DNA of 64,000 nucleotides from CAZMRQ01 sp964568795 (GCA_964568795.1 CAZMRQ010000002.1:1-64000); one strand, 5' to 3'; counted from the first letter of the stretch, positions 1-9,811 are shown. Translations and numbers: made by a program. The notes: a model not told the origin generated them from the sequence alone.

Positions 1-1281
1 TTTTAGAGCTTTATTCACATAGCTTTTATTAATCAATGCAGTTTTGTTTGCATGCTCGTTCACATGGGAAGTTATCTTTTCTAATAATGAGTCCATAACT
101 GCATGCAATCTTCGTGCACCAATATCATCGTCGCCTTCATTCATTGCCGCAGTATTGTCAGCAATGGCTTGGATGCCATCTTTGCTAAATTTTATATGAA
201 TGTTTTCAGTTGCAAGCAAGGCGGTGTACTGTTTGATTAGCGATGATTTAGGCTCTATCAGGATTCGCACAAAGTCCTCACGCGTGAGGCTTTTTAGTCT
301 CACCTTAGTAGGGAGCCTGCCTTGCAATTCTGAGATCATATCTTTGGGTTGGCTATTCATGAAAGCACCAGAGGCAATAAATAAGATATGGTCTGTTTGA
401 ACCATGCCGTATTTGGTATTGACAGTAGTCCCATCGAGAAGTGGCAAGAGGTCACGTTGGACGCCTTCTCGAGATACCTCACCATGATACTGGTTTGACC
501 GCACAACCTTATCTATCTCATCAATAAAAACGATGCCTTGTTGCTCAGTGAGTTCGATAGCTTGTTTTTTGATGTCTTGTTCATAAATGAGCTGTGAGGT
601 GATGTCATCGGTCAAGTGCTCCAATGCTTGAGTGACAGATTTTTTATGTTTTTGGTTTTTATCTTGTTGCATTGATTGAACAAGATCCTGTAACTGTGTT
701 GAGATGTCTTCCATCCCTGCAGGCGACATGATTTCAATGCCCATCTGAGGGGAAGATAAGTTGATTTCAATCATCTCATCGTTTAACTGATCATCATGAA
801 AGCGTCGTTGTATATCTTTTTTTTCAGTTTCTGAGAGTTCCTTGTCTTCTGCTGCATACAACGCCTCTAATACTTGCTTTTGAGCTTCCTCAATGGCTTT
901 CTCTTTGACTTGTTCTAAGCAGCGTTGTCGAACGATTTTCAGAGCACAGTCGAGAAGATCACGTATAATAGAGTCTACATCACGGCCGACATAACCGACC
1001 TCGGTAAATTTGGTGGCTTCTACTTTCACAAAAGGTGAGGTTGAAAAGCCAGCGAGTCGCCGTGCTATCTCAGTTTTTCCAACACCTGTGGGGCCAACCA
1101 TTAATATGTTTTTAGGTGATATTTCTTGGCGCATCTGTTCATCAGCGACATTTAGTCTGCGCCAGCGATTACGCAGGGCAATAGCGACGGCTTTCTTAGC
1201 GTCTTCTTGGCCAATGACGTACTGATCGAGCTCATGGACTATGTCTGTCGGTTTTTGCTGGTCTGTGGTTAGTTTTTTCAT
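1..1281 (-). CDS. hslU: HslU, ATPase subunit of the HslUV protease (3' end outside window)
   Basis: AAA+ unfoldase that feeds substrates to the HslV peptidase in the cytoplasm. Read on the minus strand from an ATG at 1279-1281; the protein begins [15 protein letters not shown] and shows Walker A GPTGVGKT near residue 60, the charged insertion (I) domain with many Glu/Gln/Lys, Walker B VFIDEIDK, and a C-terminal [15 protein letters not shown] segment typical of HslU/ClpX. The start overlaps the hslV stop by 4 bases (ATGA), so the two are translationally coupled. About 427 codons are present; the last few codons lie beyond base 1. Identification is secure. Confidence 0.96.
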   Translation of the reverse strand, partial: MKKLTTDQQKPTDIVHELDQYVIGQEDAKKAVAIALRNRWRRLNVADEQMRQEISPKNILMVGPTGVGKTEIARRLAGFSTSPFVKVEATKFTEVGYVGRDVDSIIRDLLDCALKIVRQRCLEQVKEKAIEEAQKQVLEALYAAEDKELSETEKKDIQRRFHDDQLNDEMIEINLSSPQMGIEIMSPAGMEDISTQLQDLVQSMQQDKNQKHKKSVTQALEHLTDDITSQLIYEQDIKKQAIELTEQQGIVFIDEIDKVVRSNQYHGEVSREGVQRDLLPLLDGTTVNTKYGMVQTDHILFIASGAFMNSQPKDMISELQGRLPTKVRLKSLTREDFVRILIEPKSSLIKQYTALLATENIHIKFSKDGIQAIADNTAAMNEGDDDIGARRLHAVMDSLLEKITSHVNEHANKTALINKSYVNKALK

Positions 1282-1823
1282 TTTGAACCCTTTGTATTTT
1301 TCAATGTCTTTGTGGAGATATGGTGGTTGGTGTATAGGCAAATATCACCGGCAATGTTCAATGCTTTTTTCACTATGTCTTCTGGGGCTAAATCAGTGTT
1401 TTTTAAGAGGGCCAGAGCGCCTGCGCGGGCATAATCTCCTCCTGAACCAATAGCAGCAACATCGTCTTCTGGCTCAATAACATCTCCTGTGCCAGTAAGT
1501 ATATAGGTGTTTTTCTTATTCGCTACAATCATCAAAGCATCAAGCTGACGTAAGAACTTATCACTGCGCCATGCTTTAGCAAGTGAAATAGAGGATTTAG
1601 TCAAATCACCTTGATGCTGATTGAGGTGGGATTCAAAAAGATCAAAGAGAGTGAAAGCATCTGCTACAGAACCTGCAAAGCCACTGATGACCTGGCCATT
1701 GTATAATGTTCTTATTTTATTGGCATTGCCTTTGAGGATGGTGTTTTGGTGCGATACTTGGCCATCACCACCTATGGCAACGGTACTGCCACGGCGCACA
1801 GCACATATTGTTGTTGCATGCAT
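1278..1823 (-). CDS. hslV: HslV, peptidase subunit of the HslUV protease
   Basis: Threonine peptidase forming the proteolytic double ring capped by HslU. The 181-residue protein has the catalytic N-terminal Thr-Thr-Ile segment, [17 protein letters not shown] and the AIGSGGDYA and [10 protein letters not shown] blocks of the family. The start ATG at 1821-1823 follows AGGAGA at good spacing. Translation gives Met-His-Ala before the catalytic Thr, so maturation would remove three residues rather than just Met; Bacillus HslV (CodW) also carries a short propeptide. It follows the small membrane protein gene by 32 bases and overlaps hslU by 4. Confidence 0.96.
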   Translation of the reverse strand: MHATTICAVRRGSTVAIGGDGQVSHQNTILKGNANKIRTLYNGQVISGFAGSVADAFTLFDLFESHLNQHQGDLTKSSISLAKAWRSDKFLRQLDALMIVANKKNTYILTGTGDVIEPEDDVAAIGSGGDYARAGALALLKNTDLAPEDIVKKALNIAGDICLYTNHHISTKTLKNTKGSK

Positions 1824-1855
1824 AATTTTCTCCTAATTGCTCTTTATATAGGTGC

Positions 1856-2176
1856 TTATGCCTTTTTTTCAAGAGCTGTGGTGGGCCAAGGAGACGGTGG
1901 CACATATATGAGCTGGCTGTAAAACCGCTTTTTCTGACAGCGGCTTACATTCTTGTATGTGTTAGCAATCGTTGTGAATGGTCCTATCACATAGCCAGAG
2001 GGTTTTAATGGCTGGCTGTGATGAGTGCAGTTGTCAACATCTTTATCCAAGGAAAGGATATAGTAACCGGCTGTTAAGGGTTTGGTTGCACTGAGAGTTA
2101 GGTTGTTGTGAGAAGCAAGAAAATAGCTCGCAAAACAAGCGGCAACGATAGACAGACCGAACAATAACCACTTCAT
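1856..2176 (-). CDS. Small membrane-anchored protein in the ftsN position
   Basis: A 106-residue protein of no certain family. Residues 4-22 form an N-terminal hydrophobic segment (signal anchor or signal peptide); the rest is predicted to be periplasmic, with two Cys (around residues 50 and 80) that could form a disulfide. In many gammaproteobacteria the gene just upstream of hslV is ftsN or another SPOR-domain protein. The stretch GYVIGPFTTIANTYKNV loosely resembles a SPOR strand-helix (GPF followed by a helix), so this may be a reduced SPOR protein, but that is inference. Its ATG overlaps the argS stop by one base (TAATG), so it is co-transcribed with argS and probably hslVU. Confidence 0.75.
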   Translation of the reverse strand: MKWLLFGLSIVAACFASYFLASHNNLTLSATKPLTAGYYILSLDKDVDNCTHHSQPLKPSGYVIGPFTTIANTYKNVSRCQKKRFYSQLIYVPPSPWPTTALEKKA

Positions 2177-3900
2177 TACATGCTTCCAGGTGCTGATATA
2201 CCCAGTATCTTTAGCCCATCTGCGATAACCAGGCGGACGGCATCAAGCAATGATAAACGGGCATGCTTAATAGGCTCGGGTGCCTTAAGAACATGTATGT
2301 GGTTGTAGTAGCGGTGGAACTTCTTCGCCAGTTCTAACAAATAATTGGACAGAGGTTGAGGGTCATTCAACTCGATACAGCGGGTGATGATTTTTTGATA
2401 CTGCTCAAGGTGATGGCAGAGCAGTAATTCATTCTCATCTGTGAGATTACTGAGATCAGGCTCTGGTTTTAGGTTGTCTTTGCTGAGTATGCGGCAGATG
2501 CGGGCATGCGCATACTGTATGTAATAAACAGGATTGTCTTGGCTGGCTGATTTGGCTAAGTCAAGGTCGAAATCAAGATGTTGATCACCTGAACGCATGG
2601 TGTAAAAGAATCTAGCTGCGTCAACACCACAGAACTCATAAATATCACGCACAGTTTCAAATTGACCTGATCGGGTTGACATGCCTACTTTTTCACCTTC
2701 TCTAAGGAGAGTCACGAATTGGTAAATACGGATATCAAGGGGCGTCTCTGTTGCCAAAGCATTCACTCCTGCTTTGATACGTGCACAGTAGCCGTGATGA
2801 TCTGCACCGAACAAATCTTGCATGATGTCTGCGCGTTGGCTCTTATGCCAGTGATAAGCCAGGTCAGTAGCAAAATAAGTGCATTCGCCGTTGGCTTTGA
2901 TTAACACGCGGTCTTTCTCATCGCCAACTTGACTGGCTTTAAACCACAGAGCTCCATCTCTTTTTTCAGTTAGGTTTTGTGAATCAAGGCGTTGAAGCGC
3001 TTTATCAACAGCTTCAGGGACAAGGGATGATTCATGAAAAAAAGAATCAAAGTGAACATTAAAGTCAATGAGATCTTGCCGAATGCCATCAAGAATTGTG
3101 CTGTATGCATGGTTTTTTAACCAGGGGTATTGACTAATCTCTTCTTGCATCCACAGGACCATTGCACGAAGGCATTCAATTGTCATGTCATGCTCGTCTT
3201 TGCTGTGTATGGCTGTATGGATCTCAGGTGGTTGATCAGCCAGCCAGTTCATGAACTTTTCAGGTTGAACAGGAATCTTCTGAGAGGGTATTTTTTTAGC
3301 TATACCGTTGATATAGTCGCCTTGATAGCAACCATAGGGTAGGATATTGAAAGTACTGTGCAGGGCGTAATAGCGTAACAGAACACTTAAAGAGAGAATA
3401 TTGATTTGATTGCCGGCATCATTGACATAATATTCACGATGGACCTGGTGCCCGTATGCTTGGTAAAGATTAGCGAGTGTCGAACCCAGAGCTGCAGCAC
3501 GGCCATGACCAACATGCAATGGCCCAGTCGGGTTGGCTGAGACGAACTCTATGATAATTTTTTTCGGGTTGGAAGTTGGGGTGATGAGTTGCTTGCTTTG
3601 CTGTATTTTTTTTATAACAGATACTTTTGTTTCATCAGCAAGAAAAAAGTTAATGAATCCAGGACCCGCGATGTCTATTTGTTTGAGCCAACTTACAGGA
3701 GCTAGGTGCTCTGCTAAAGTTTGAGCAATGCCTTTGGGTGGGTGATGCAAATGTTTGGCTAAAACAAAAGCAATATTACTGGCGTAATCACCGTGATCTT
3801 TCTGTTTGGTACGGATAATTTGTGGTTGGATTTCTGCACTGTAGATAGACTTCACTGCTTGAGCCAGAACTTGTTGCAATTTTTTTTCTGCTGATGACAT
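2176..3900 (-). CDS. argS: Arginyl-tRNA synthetase
   Basis: Class I synthetase that charges tRNA-Arg in the cytoplasm. The 574-residue length is normal. N-terminal additional domain, then the HIGH-type signature HVGHGRAA at about residue 130, the FGADHHGY segment, GEKVGMSTRSG in place of KMSKS, and an anticodon-binding all-helical C-terminus ending LGISAPGSM, close to the usual ArgRS ending. It is the first gene of a run with the small ftsN-slot gene, hslV and hslU. Confidence 0.97.
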   Translation of the reverse strand: MSSAEKKLQQVLAQAVKSIYSAEIQPQIIRTKQKDHGDYASNIAFVLAKHLHHPPKGIAQTLAEHLAPVSWLKQIDIAGPGFINFFLADETKVSVIKKIQQSKQLITPTSNPKKIIIEFVSANPTGPLHVGHGRAAALGSTLANLYQAYGHQVHREYYVNDAGNQINILSLSVLLRYYALHSTFNILPYGCYQGDYINGIAKKIPSQKIPVQPEKFMNWLADQPPEIHTAIHSKDEHDMTIECLRAMVLWMQEEISQYPWLKNHAYSTILDGIRQDLIDFNVHFDSFFHESSLVPEAVDKALQRLDSQNLTEKRDGALWFKASQVGDEKDRVLIKANGECTYFATDLAYHWHKSQRADIMQDLFGADHHGYCARIKAGVNALATETPLDIRIYQFVTLLREGEKVGMSTRSGQFETVRDIYEFCGVDAARFFYTMRSGDQHLDFDLDLAKSASQDNPVYYIQYAHARICRILSKDNLKPEPDLSNLTDENELLLCHHLEQYQKIITRCIELNDPQPLSNYLLELAKKFHRYYNHIHVLKAPEPIKHARLSLLDAVRLVIADGLKILGISAPGSM

Positions 3901-4077
3901 GTAGTAAACCAGGATGATGACCTCAGCACCTTAACAGATTTGACCTGATAAAGCCAATATTTTAATGGGTGCATTATGTAGTGCATTGTTTTTAAAGGAA
4001 GTTGTGATAAAAAGAACGCATGCGCCTATAAATGACTATACTCTTCATTAACAGAGAGATGAAGCTAGCGTTACGAT

Positions 4078-5076
4078 ATGAATTATCAAGAACAAGAAAC
4101 ATTCAATAACCAGTTTGAGGAAGCAATTAATCCAAACAGGAGTTGGCGGTTAAAGCTTCAGTCATTGTGGAGACATTTGCGGATTTTGATCAGAGGCAAC
4201 CCAATTAATAATGCTATCGATAAAATAACTCATAATCGCATGACACTGGATGATTTGGTTAAAGTCATCGAAAAAAACAAGGCCTACCTCAATGACCCTA
4301 GTGTGACTATGCCATTGCGGTATGCTATAGATCTTGAGGGCATTGGCACGTCAAAGATTCAAATTATAACAGCCTTACTGAATAATGGGGCAGATATGTG
4401 GCATTTAAGCTCTGAGAAGCAATTTAGAGATAACACGGAGGGAAAAAAGCATTGTCCAATGATTCATTATATGATTGGCCGTAAACAGTATCAGGAGGTT
4501 ATAGCCCTATTGGATGGGGATGTCGATCATAGAATAACCTACGATAAGACGCGTATCACAAGTGATGTGGGTAAAGACATTGATTTATTGCAAGATATTC
4601 AGAAAGTTCTTAAACCAAAAGTCGTCAAACCGACGCAGAATAAAATTATACAGTTTATAGATTTGGTGAATTCAGGACACGCGACTATAGAGACGTTAAG
4701 GTCAGTGATAAATAGAAACCAAGATTGTCTCAACACCCCTGGTCCGGATAGCCCGTTATTGCATGCTGCTAAGCTAAATGGAGGCAGAGGCAATGCCGAA
4801 ATTACCGAGATGTTAGGCAACTGGGGGGCAAAGTTGCAGAGGGGAGAGAAAAAGATTTTTGACGCACTAAGTGCAGCAGAAGAGACTCCTGAATCGAGTG
4901 CAGTGGTCAGTCATACAGACAAACCTGCAAAACCAGCATCAACAACAGGTAAAAGGGTTAGCTTTGCAAGTCAATTCGAACAACAAAGAATTAGCAGAAA
5001 TCAAGAAAGCGGTGAAATTGACAAGACAGTTGAAAAGGTAGATCCAAATAAAAGTTTTGACAAAGGGGGAGAATGA
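4078..5076 (+). CDS. Ankyrin-like protein with an internal duplication (effector candidate)
   Basis: A 332-residue soluble protein without signal peptide or membrane segment. Two regions look like copies of one another: about residues 55-107 (LDDLVKVIEKNKAYLNDP, then PLRYAIDLE and ITALLNNGADM) and 203-253 (IETLRSVINRNQDCLNTP, then PLLHAAKLN and ITEMLGNWGAKL). The second half of each matches a degenerate ankyrin repeat (PLxxAxxxG, then helix, then GA). The last 75 residues are polar, rich in Ser, Glu and Lys, and probably disordered. Such proteins are common among Dot/Icm substrates, but secretion is not shown. It stands alone between argS (divergent) and fadB (convergent). The start ATG has only a weak ribosome site. 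Confidence 0.8.
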   Translation: MNYQEQETFNNQFEEAINPNRSWRLKLQSLWRHLRILIRGNPINNAIDKITHNRMTLDDLVKVIEKNKAYLNDPSVTMPLRYAIDLEGIGTSKIQIITALLNNGADMWHLSSEKQFRDNTEGKKHCPMIHYMIGRKQYQEVIALLDGDVDHRITYDKTRITSDVGKDIDLLQDIQKVLKPKVVKPTQNKIIQFIDLVNSGHATIETLRSVINRNQDCLNTPGPDSPLLHAAKLNGGRGNAEITEMLGNWGAKLQRGEKKIFDALSAAEETPESSAVVSHTDKPAKPASTTGKRVSFASQFEQQRISRNQESGEIDKTVEKVDPNKSFDKGGE

Positions 5077-5104
5077 GTGACTTCACTCATGAAGTTCTCC
5101 TTTT
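5067..5104. terminator. Hairpin between convergent genes
   Basis: An inner 7-bp stem (ATGAGTG at 5073-5079 with CACTCAT at 5084-5090, 4-base loop) is extended by GGAGAA (5067-5072) pairing with TTCTCC (5095-5100) after a small bulge, then TTTT. It sits across the stop codon of the ankyrin-like gene and ends just before the fadB stop, so it may terminate transcription from the plus side and perhaps both sides. Confidence 0.5.
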
Positions 5105-7241
5105 AGATGAAGCGACTGGTGGACTCTTGATCCGTTTGATAAAATTTCATCGTCGAATCATCAGCCCATTCTTGAAGTATGTCTGGTGTATGAAAGCACT
5201 GCCCGTATTTATCAGCAAGGTCTTTGCATTTCTTGATAAACTGTTGCCGATGCAGGTCATCAAAATACCGAAATGGGCCACCTGTCCACGGACAAAATCC
5301 CCAGCCAAAGATGGCGGCATAATCGCCAGCACAAGGAGATTGGATGACGCCTTCATCAAATAACTCAGCTGATTTAAGCATTTGTGCATAAAACAGTCTG
5401 TCTTTGATATCTTGAAAACTGATTGGGCTTCTCTCCATCTCAGTATCCCAATGTTTTAGCTTTTTACTATTTCCTTGATAGTCATAGAATCCTTCTGAGG
5501 CTTTTTTCCCGTAGCGCTTTTCGTGAAATAGTTGACCTATGATGCTGGCTGCGGGTGAGTCTTTTTGACCTCCAAATGATTGCAGTATATACCAAATCAC
5601 ATCAATGCCTACCTCATCCGACAAAGCCAGTGGACCAACGGGCATGCCAATTTGTTTGGCAGCTTTTTCAATCAAGTAGGGCGGAACGCCGTTGGCTAAC
5701 ATAGCGTAGGCTTGCTCTAAATAAGCCATCAGGACTTGATTGACAAAGAATCCCTGCACATCACTCACCATAATGGGGGTTTTGCCAATGGAAGCTGCTA
5801 AAGACATAACACTTTTTTCTGTGGCATGACTGGTTTGTTTGCCGGGGATGACTTCAACTAGGTTCATCCGTGTGACGGGAGAAAAGAAGTGCATGCCACA
5901 AAACCGTCCGGGCTCAGGCACATGTTTCTGAAGAGAGGAGATAGGAAGTGTGGAGGTATTGCTCACGATCAAACAGCTGGGGTCGGCATATTGGCAGATG
6001 GTTTTAAATACTGCAGCTTTGACTTTGATATCTTCAAAGACAGCTTCAATAATACAGTGAACTGATTTGAGCTCTTTTAATTGGTCTGTGGGTGTAAGGT
6101 TTTTTTCAAGTTTCTGGAGATAAGTCTTGTCTTTGATTCCTTTTTCGACCAGTTTTGTTGCTTCTTGACAGATAAGCTGTTTGGCTTGCTTGACAGTGGC
6201 CAAGTCATTGTCAAACAGTAAAACGTCGCAGCCATGGCTTGCTAAAACTGTCGCAATCCCCGAGCCCATAAACCCCGCGCCGTAGACCGCAATCTTCTTT
6301 ATATCGCTAGGTGATTTAGCTTCTTGACGCAATGTTTGTCTGGCAATAAAAAGAGTTTTAATCATCCGTTGGGCTTGGGGGGTGAGTAACTGATGCACAA
6401 AATGTTTCGCTTCTATATTCATCGCTTGATCAAATGTCACTAAACAGCCACGGTAGATACATGTCAACATATCCCCAATAGCTGGGTAGAGGTTAGCTGT
6501 TTTAACCTTTGTTAAGGCACAGGCAGGGGACCATGTCATGAGACCTTGGGGGCTATAAGGTGCGCCACCTGGCATGCGGTATTTTCTCTCATCCCAAGGT
6601 TGAATGGCTTCTGGGTTGTCAGTAATCCACTGCTCTGCTTGTTTGAGTAGATCATCGCGGTCTTTAGCTAAGGAGTCGATTAGTCCAGCAGTCAATGCTT
6701 TTTTAGGGGAATATGTTTTTCCAGGTATAAGGTGCCGTAGAGCTTTTTCAACTCCAAGTAGACGGGTCAAACGCACTGTTCCACCAAGCCCGGGAAATAT
6801 GCCAAGTTGAGTTTCAGGCAAGCCAATGCGGCTGTTTGGGTTGTCAATCATAATGCGGTGATGCGTGGCTAAGCATAACTCATAGCCACCGCCAAGTGCG
6901 GTACCAGTTATAGCTGATACGACAGGGCATCCGGCTGTTTCCAAACGACGGAACAGTTGGTCCAGTTCCCAGACAAAACCGAGGACTTGCTTGCGGTTTT
7001 CATGAATCGATGCGTGTGGGTTGATCATATGGCCCAGCATTTTTAAATCAACACCGGCGATGAATGAGTCAATAGATGAAGTTAGAATAACCCCTTTTTT
7101 ACTCTCTTTTGCTAGTATTTGCTCTACTGTTTTCTCAAAATGGTCAAGCGTTGCTTTATCGAGCACATTCATGCGACTTTTCTCAGGGGAGAAGGTGACT
7201 GTGGCGATATCTTTTTTCCAGGATAATTTAATTAAGCTCAT
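5103..7241 (-). CDS. fadB: Fatty-acid oxidation multifunctional protein (enoyl-CoA hydratase / 3-hydroxyacyl-CoA dehydrogenase)
   Basis: Alpha subunit of the beta-oxidation complex. Residues 1 to about 190 are a crotonase domain with the oxyanion-hole FIAGVDL motif, GTALGGGYELCLA (first catalytic Glu) and GLPETQLGIFPGLGGT (second Glu). From about residue 310 comes the NAD-binding Rossmann motif AVYGAGFMGSGIA, then the dehydrogenase catalytic segment GMHFFSPVTRMNLVEV and two helical C-terminal domains. The 712 residues match FadB/FadJ. The stop of fadA is 12 bases upstream, so the order is fadA-fadB, one operon. FadB and FadJ cannot be separated from sequence alone. Confidence 0.92.
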   Translation of the reverse strand: MSLIKLSWKKDIATVTFSPEKSRMNVLDKATLDHFEKTVEQILAKESKKGVILTSSIDSFIAGVDLKMLGHMINPHASIHENRKQVLGFVWELDQLFRRLETAGCPVVSAITGTALGGGYELCLATHHRIMIDNPNSRIGLPETQLGIFPGLGGTVRLTRLLGVEKALRHLIPGKTYSPKKALTAGLIDSLAKDRDDLLKQAEQWITDNPEAIQPWDERKYRMPGGAPYSPQGLMTWSPACALTKVKTANLYPAIGDMLTCIYRGCLVTFDQAMNIEAKHFVHQLLTPQAQRMIKTLFIARQTLRQEAKSPSDIKKIAVYGAGFMGSGIATVLASHGCDVLLFDNDLATVKQAKQLICQEATKLVEKGIKDKTYLQKLEKNLTPTDQLKELKSVHCIIEAVFEDIKVKAAVFKTICQYADPSCLIVSNTSTLPISSLQKHVPEPGRFCGMHFFSPVTRMNLVEVIPGKQTSHATEKSVMSLAASIGKTPIMVSDVQGFFVNQVLMAYLEQAYAMLANGVPPYLIEKAAKQIGMPVGPLALSDEVGIDVIWYILQSFGGQKDSPAASIIGQLFHEKRYGKKASEGFYDYQGNSKKLKHWDTEMERSPISFQDIKDRLFYAQMLKSAELFDEGVIQSPCAGDYAAIFGWGFCPWTGGPFRYFDDLHRQQFIKKCKDLADKYGQCFHTPDILQEWADDSTMKFYQTDQESTSRFI

Positions 7242-7252
7242 GATACTCTCCT

Positions 7253-8470
7253 TTATACACGTTCAATGATTGTTGCTGTAGCCATTCCGCTACCGATACA
7301 CATACTGACACAACCGGTGTGCAGATGTTGACGCTCTAATTCATCGATGAGGGTATTCATCAATATTGCGCCTGTGGCACCTAGTGGGTGACCCATCGCA
7401 ATTGAGCCGCCATTCACATTAACAGATTGAGGATCAATGCCGAGTTTGTCGATGGTATACATAGCGACAGAGGCAAAAGCTTCATTGATCTCCCAAAGAT
7501 CAATATCACTGGTGTTCATTCCAATTGAGCTCAATGCATTTTGTGCTGCTTTTGCTGGTCCTGAGAGTGCGTCAGTGGGGTCAACACCGACGTCGCAATA
7601 GGTGAGTATGCGTGCGCGCGGCATGAGTCCAGTTGCTTTGAGAGTTCCATTGCCAAGTAAAACTGCTGCCGCACCATCGGCAATGCCTGATGAGTTTCCT
7701 GCAGTATGGTGGTGATCTATATGCGCTATATCAGGGAATTTCTGACAGGTTAACTCATCAAATCCGCCCATTTGACCCATCATGGCAAAAGAAGAAGTAA
7801 GTTTGGCTAGTTTTGTTATATCCGAATCAGAACGAATAGTCTCATCATGTTCAAGGAGTATTTGCTGGTTGATATCCACAATTGGAACAATGCTCCGGTT
7901 AAAGTAACCACGTGTTTGTGCGTGCGCAGCTTTTTGGTGACTTTCAAGGGCAAATTGATCAAGTTCGGTCCGACTGTAACCTTGCCGAGAGGCAATTAGA
8001 TCAGCACTAATCCCTAAAGGAACAATTGCTTGCTTATAAACGATTTCCGGGTCGACAAGAAGGGCTCCGCCATCACTGCACATAGGTACGCGTGACATCA
8101 TTTCTACCCCTCCGGCAATAATAGCCCGCCCACTGTGGGCATTGATTTGTGCTGCAGCAAGATTAATCGCAGAGAGAGAAGAAGCACAAAAGCGATTGAC
8201 ATGAATGGCTGGTATATGATGTGGGTACCCCGCACTTAGGCAGGAACTGCGGGCGATATTAGCACCTTGCTCACCAACTGCTGAGACGCAGCCTATCATG
8301 ACATCACTCACAAGGTCGAGCTGTGTGGGTGTGGATAAAGACCTTTTCCTCAAATTTTTCAGACATTGGCTCAATGCTTCAACACTGGTGGTGGTATGCA
8401 ATGAACCATCGGTTTTGCCTTTTCCCCGAGGTGTCCTCACGGCATCAAAAATGTAGCATTCACTGATCAT
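7253..8470 (-). CDS. fadA: Acetyl-CoA acyltransferase (3-ketoacyl-CoA thiolase)
   Basis: Beta subunit of the beta-oxidation complex; cleaves 3-ketoacyl-CoA to acetyl-CoA plus a shortened acyl-CoA. The 405-residue protein has the acyl-accepting Cys95 in NRFCASSLSAI, the NVNGGSIAMGHPLGATG block with the catalytic His, and the second active Cys near the end in MCIGSGMATA. It is the first gene of the fadA-fadB pair. A perfect TATAAT lies 26 bases upstream. Confidence 0.93.
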   Translation of the reverse strand: MISECYIFDAVRTPRGKGKTDGSLHTTTSVEALSQCLKNLRKRSLSTPTQLDLVSDVMIGCVSAVGEQGANIARSSCLSAGYPHHIPAIHVNRFCASSLSAINLAAAQINAHSGRAIIAGGVEMMSRVPMCSDGGALLVDPEIVYKQAIVPLGISADLIASRQGYSRTELDQFALESHQKAAHAQTRGYFNRSIVPIVDINQQILLEHDETIRSDSDITKLAKLTSSFAMMGQMGGFDELTCQKFPDIAHIDHHHTAGNSSGIADGAAAVLLGNGTLKATGLMPRARILTYCDVGVDPTDALSGPAKAAQNALSSIGMNTSDIDLWEINEAFASVAMYTIDKLGIDPQSVNVNGGSIAMGHPLGATGAILMNTLIDELERQHLHTGCVSMCIGSGMATATIIERV

Positions 8471-8496
8471 GAATCGTTCCCTGTTTCCCTATTGAC

Positions 8497-8502
8497 ATTA
8501 TA
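8497..8502 (-). promoter_or_regulatory. Likely -10 element of the fadAB promoter
   Basis: On the minus strand the sequence reads TATAAT, a perfect sigma-70 -10 hexamer, 26 bases before the fadA start. No good -35 hexamer lies 16-18 bases upstream, so the promoter may depend on an activator. Confidence 0.4.
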
Positions 8503-8611
8503 GATGAAATTTTAATTTTGCGCTATTTTTTTGTGTAACATCAATAATATCAATGTGTTGTTGAGGTGTTGATCTTGGCGTGTTAAACTGCAAATGCAAT
8601 TGAGGTTATAC

Positions 8612-9811
8612 ATGTATTATATTTATCAGTGTTTATTTTGGCTGTGCACGCCGTGCATATGGCTGTATTTGGTCTATCGATCGCGTAAAGATCAGCGTTA
8701 TTTGCAACGATGCCGTGAGCGTTGGGGTTATTATCAATCAGTACGACCGTGTGCTGTATGGATACATGCTGCTTCTGTGGGCGAAGCGATTGTGGCTTTG
8801 AAAGTCGCAGCTATGATAGATAAGACATGTGTGATCACAACAATGACGCCCACAGGATCAGCTATAGTACAACAGGGCATGCCTGTTCATTGCCAGCATG
8901 TGTATTGTCCTTATGATCGTGCGGATGTGCTAAGACGTTTTCTGCATGCATTTCAGCCGCAGATATGTTTATTGGTCGAAACAGAGCTATGGCCGGGTTG
9001 GTTGTACACCTGCTATCATCGTGACATCCCTGTGTGGTTATTGAATGGTCGTTGTCATATGAGATCATTCCAGCGTTACCAATCCTTACGCCGTTACTGG
9101 GATATCTTTCAGTATCTAAAAGGGGTGGTCGCTCAATCAGCTGTTGATCAGGATAGGTTCATAAAATTGGGTGTGGAGAATACAGAGCACATAGCCAATT
9201 TAAAATGGGTCATGAGTTCTTTAGCGCAGATAAAAAATACTTGCCTTACCGTGTGTGCAGGGAGTTTTCATCCCCCTGAGATAGAGCAGTTGTTAGCACA
9301 GTGGGCTAAGGATGATTTTCTTTGTGAACATGTTTGTTTAATTTTAGCACCAAGGCATATAGAGAACGTTGCATGGGTCAATCGACTCATAAAAAATCAT
9401 CAATTAAAAAGATGTGACAACCCTGACGGGGCGGGAGTCTTTGTCGTTGATCAGATGGGTGTGTTGCAACAGTATTACAATTTGGCGGATGTGTGTGTTA
9501 TTGGCGGTAGCTTTATTGAACACGGCGGTCAAAATCCTTTGGAGGCTGCTATTTGTGCTAAACCAGTGATTATGGGTCCTTCCAGCTATAACTTTGCAAC
9601 ACCTGTGGCGGAATTAATGCAGGCAGGTGGTTTTGTGCAAGCCGCTGATATGTCAGCTGCATGCACGCACATGAAGGATCTTTTACAACGAACAGAGCAT
9701 TGCCGTGACATGGGTCAAAAAGCTTATGCAGCAACCCAACCATATCAATATGTAGGAAAACAATATGACAGATTTATACAGCGATTGCTTGATAAAGAAA
9801 CAGTCGTTTAA
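8612..9811 (+). CDS. waaA: 3-deoxy-D-manno-octulosonic acid (Kdo) transferase
   Basis: Inner-membrane glycosyltransferase that adds Kdo to lipid A. An N-terminal membrane anchor (residues 1-20) is followed by WIHAASVGE with the catalytic Glu, then PYDRADVLRRFL, LLVETELWPGWL, LAPRHIEN and the nucleotide-binding IGGSFIEHGGQNPLEAA. I place the start at the ATG at 8612 because TGAGG at 8601-8605 sits six bases before it; an in-frame ATG at 8594 lacks such a site. This gives 399 residues, normal for KdtA. It overlaps the next gene by 47 bases. Confidence 0.93.
   Translation: MYYIYQCLFWLCTPCIWLYLVYRSRKDQRYLQRCRERWGYYQSVRPCAVWIHAASVGEAIVALKVAAMIDKTCVITTMTPTGSAIVQQGMPVHCQHVYCPYDRADVLRRFLHAFQPQICLLVETELWPGWLYTCYHRDIPVWLLNGRCHMRSFQRYQSLRRYWDIFQYLKGVVAQSAVDQDRFIKLGVENTEHIANLKWVMSSLAQIKNTCLTVCAGSFHPPEIEQLLAQWAKDDFLCEHVCLILAPRHIENVAWVNRLIKNHQLKRCDNPDGAGVFVVDQMGVLQQYYNLADVCVIGGSFIEHGGQNPLEAAICAKPVIMGPSSYNFATPVAELMQAGGFVQAADMSAACTHMKDLLQRTEHCRDMGQKAYAATQPYQYVGKQYDRFIQRLLDKETVV

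Noticed and set aside
4000..4077. PmrA-type or other effector-regulator box upstream of the ankyrin-like gene
   Set aside because: CTTCATTAA near 4043 is only a partial match, with no second half-site.
5073..5363. A 96-codon plus-strand frame starting at the end of the ankyrin-like gene
   Set aside because: It lies wholly opposite the conserved C-terminus of fadB and its sequence is the antisense shadow of that gene.
8471..8611. A plus-strand promoter for waaA
   Set aside because: Several AT-rich hexamers exist but none with acceptable spacing; I could not choose one.
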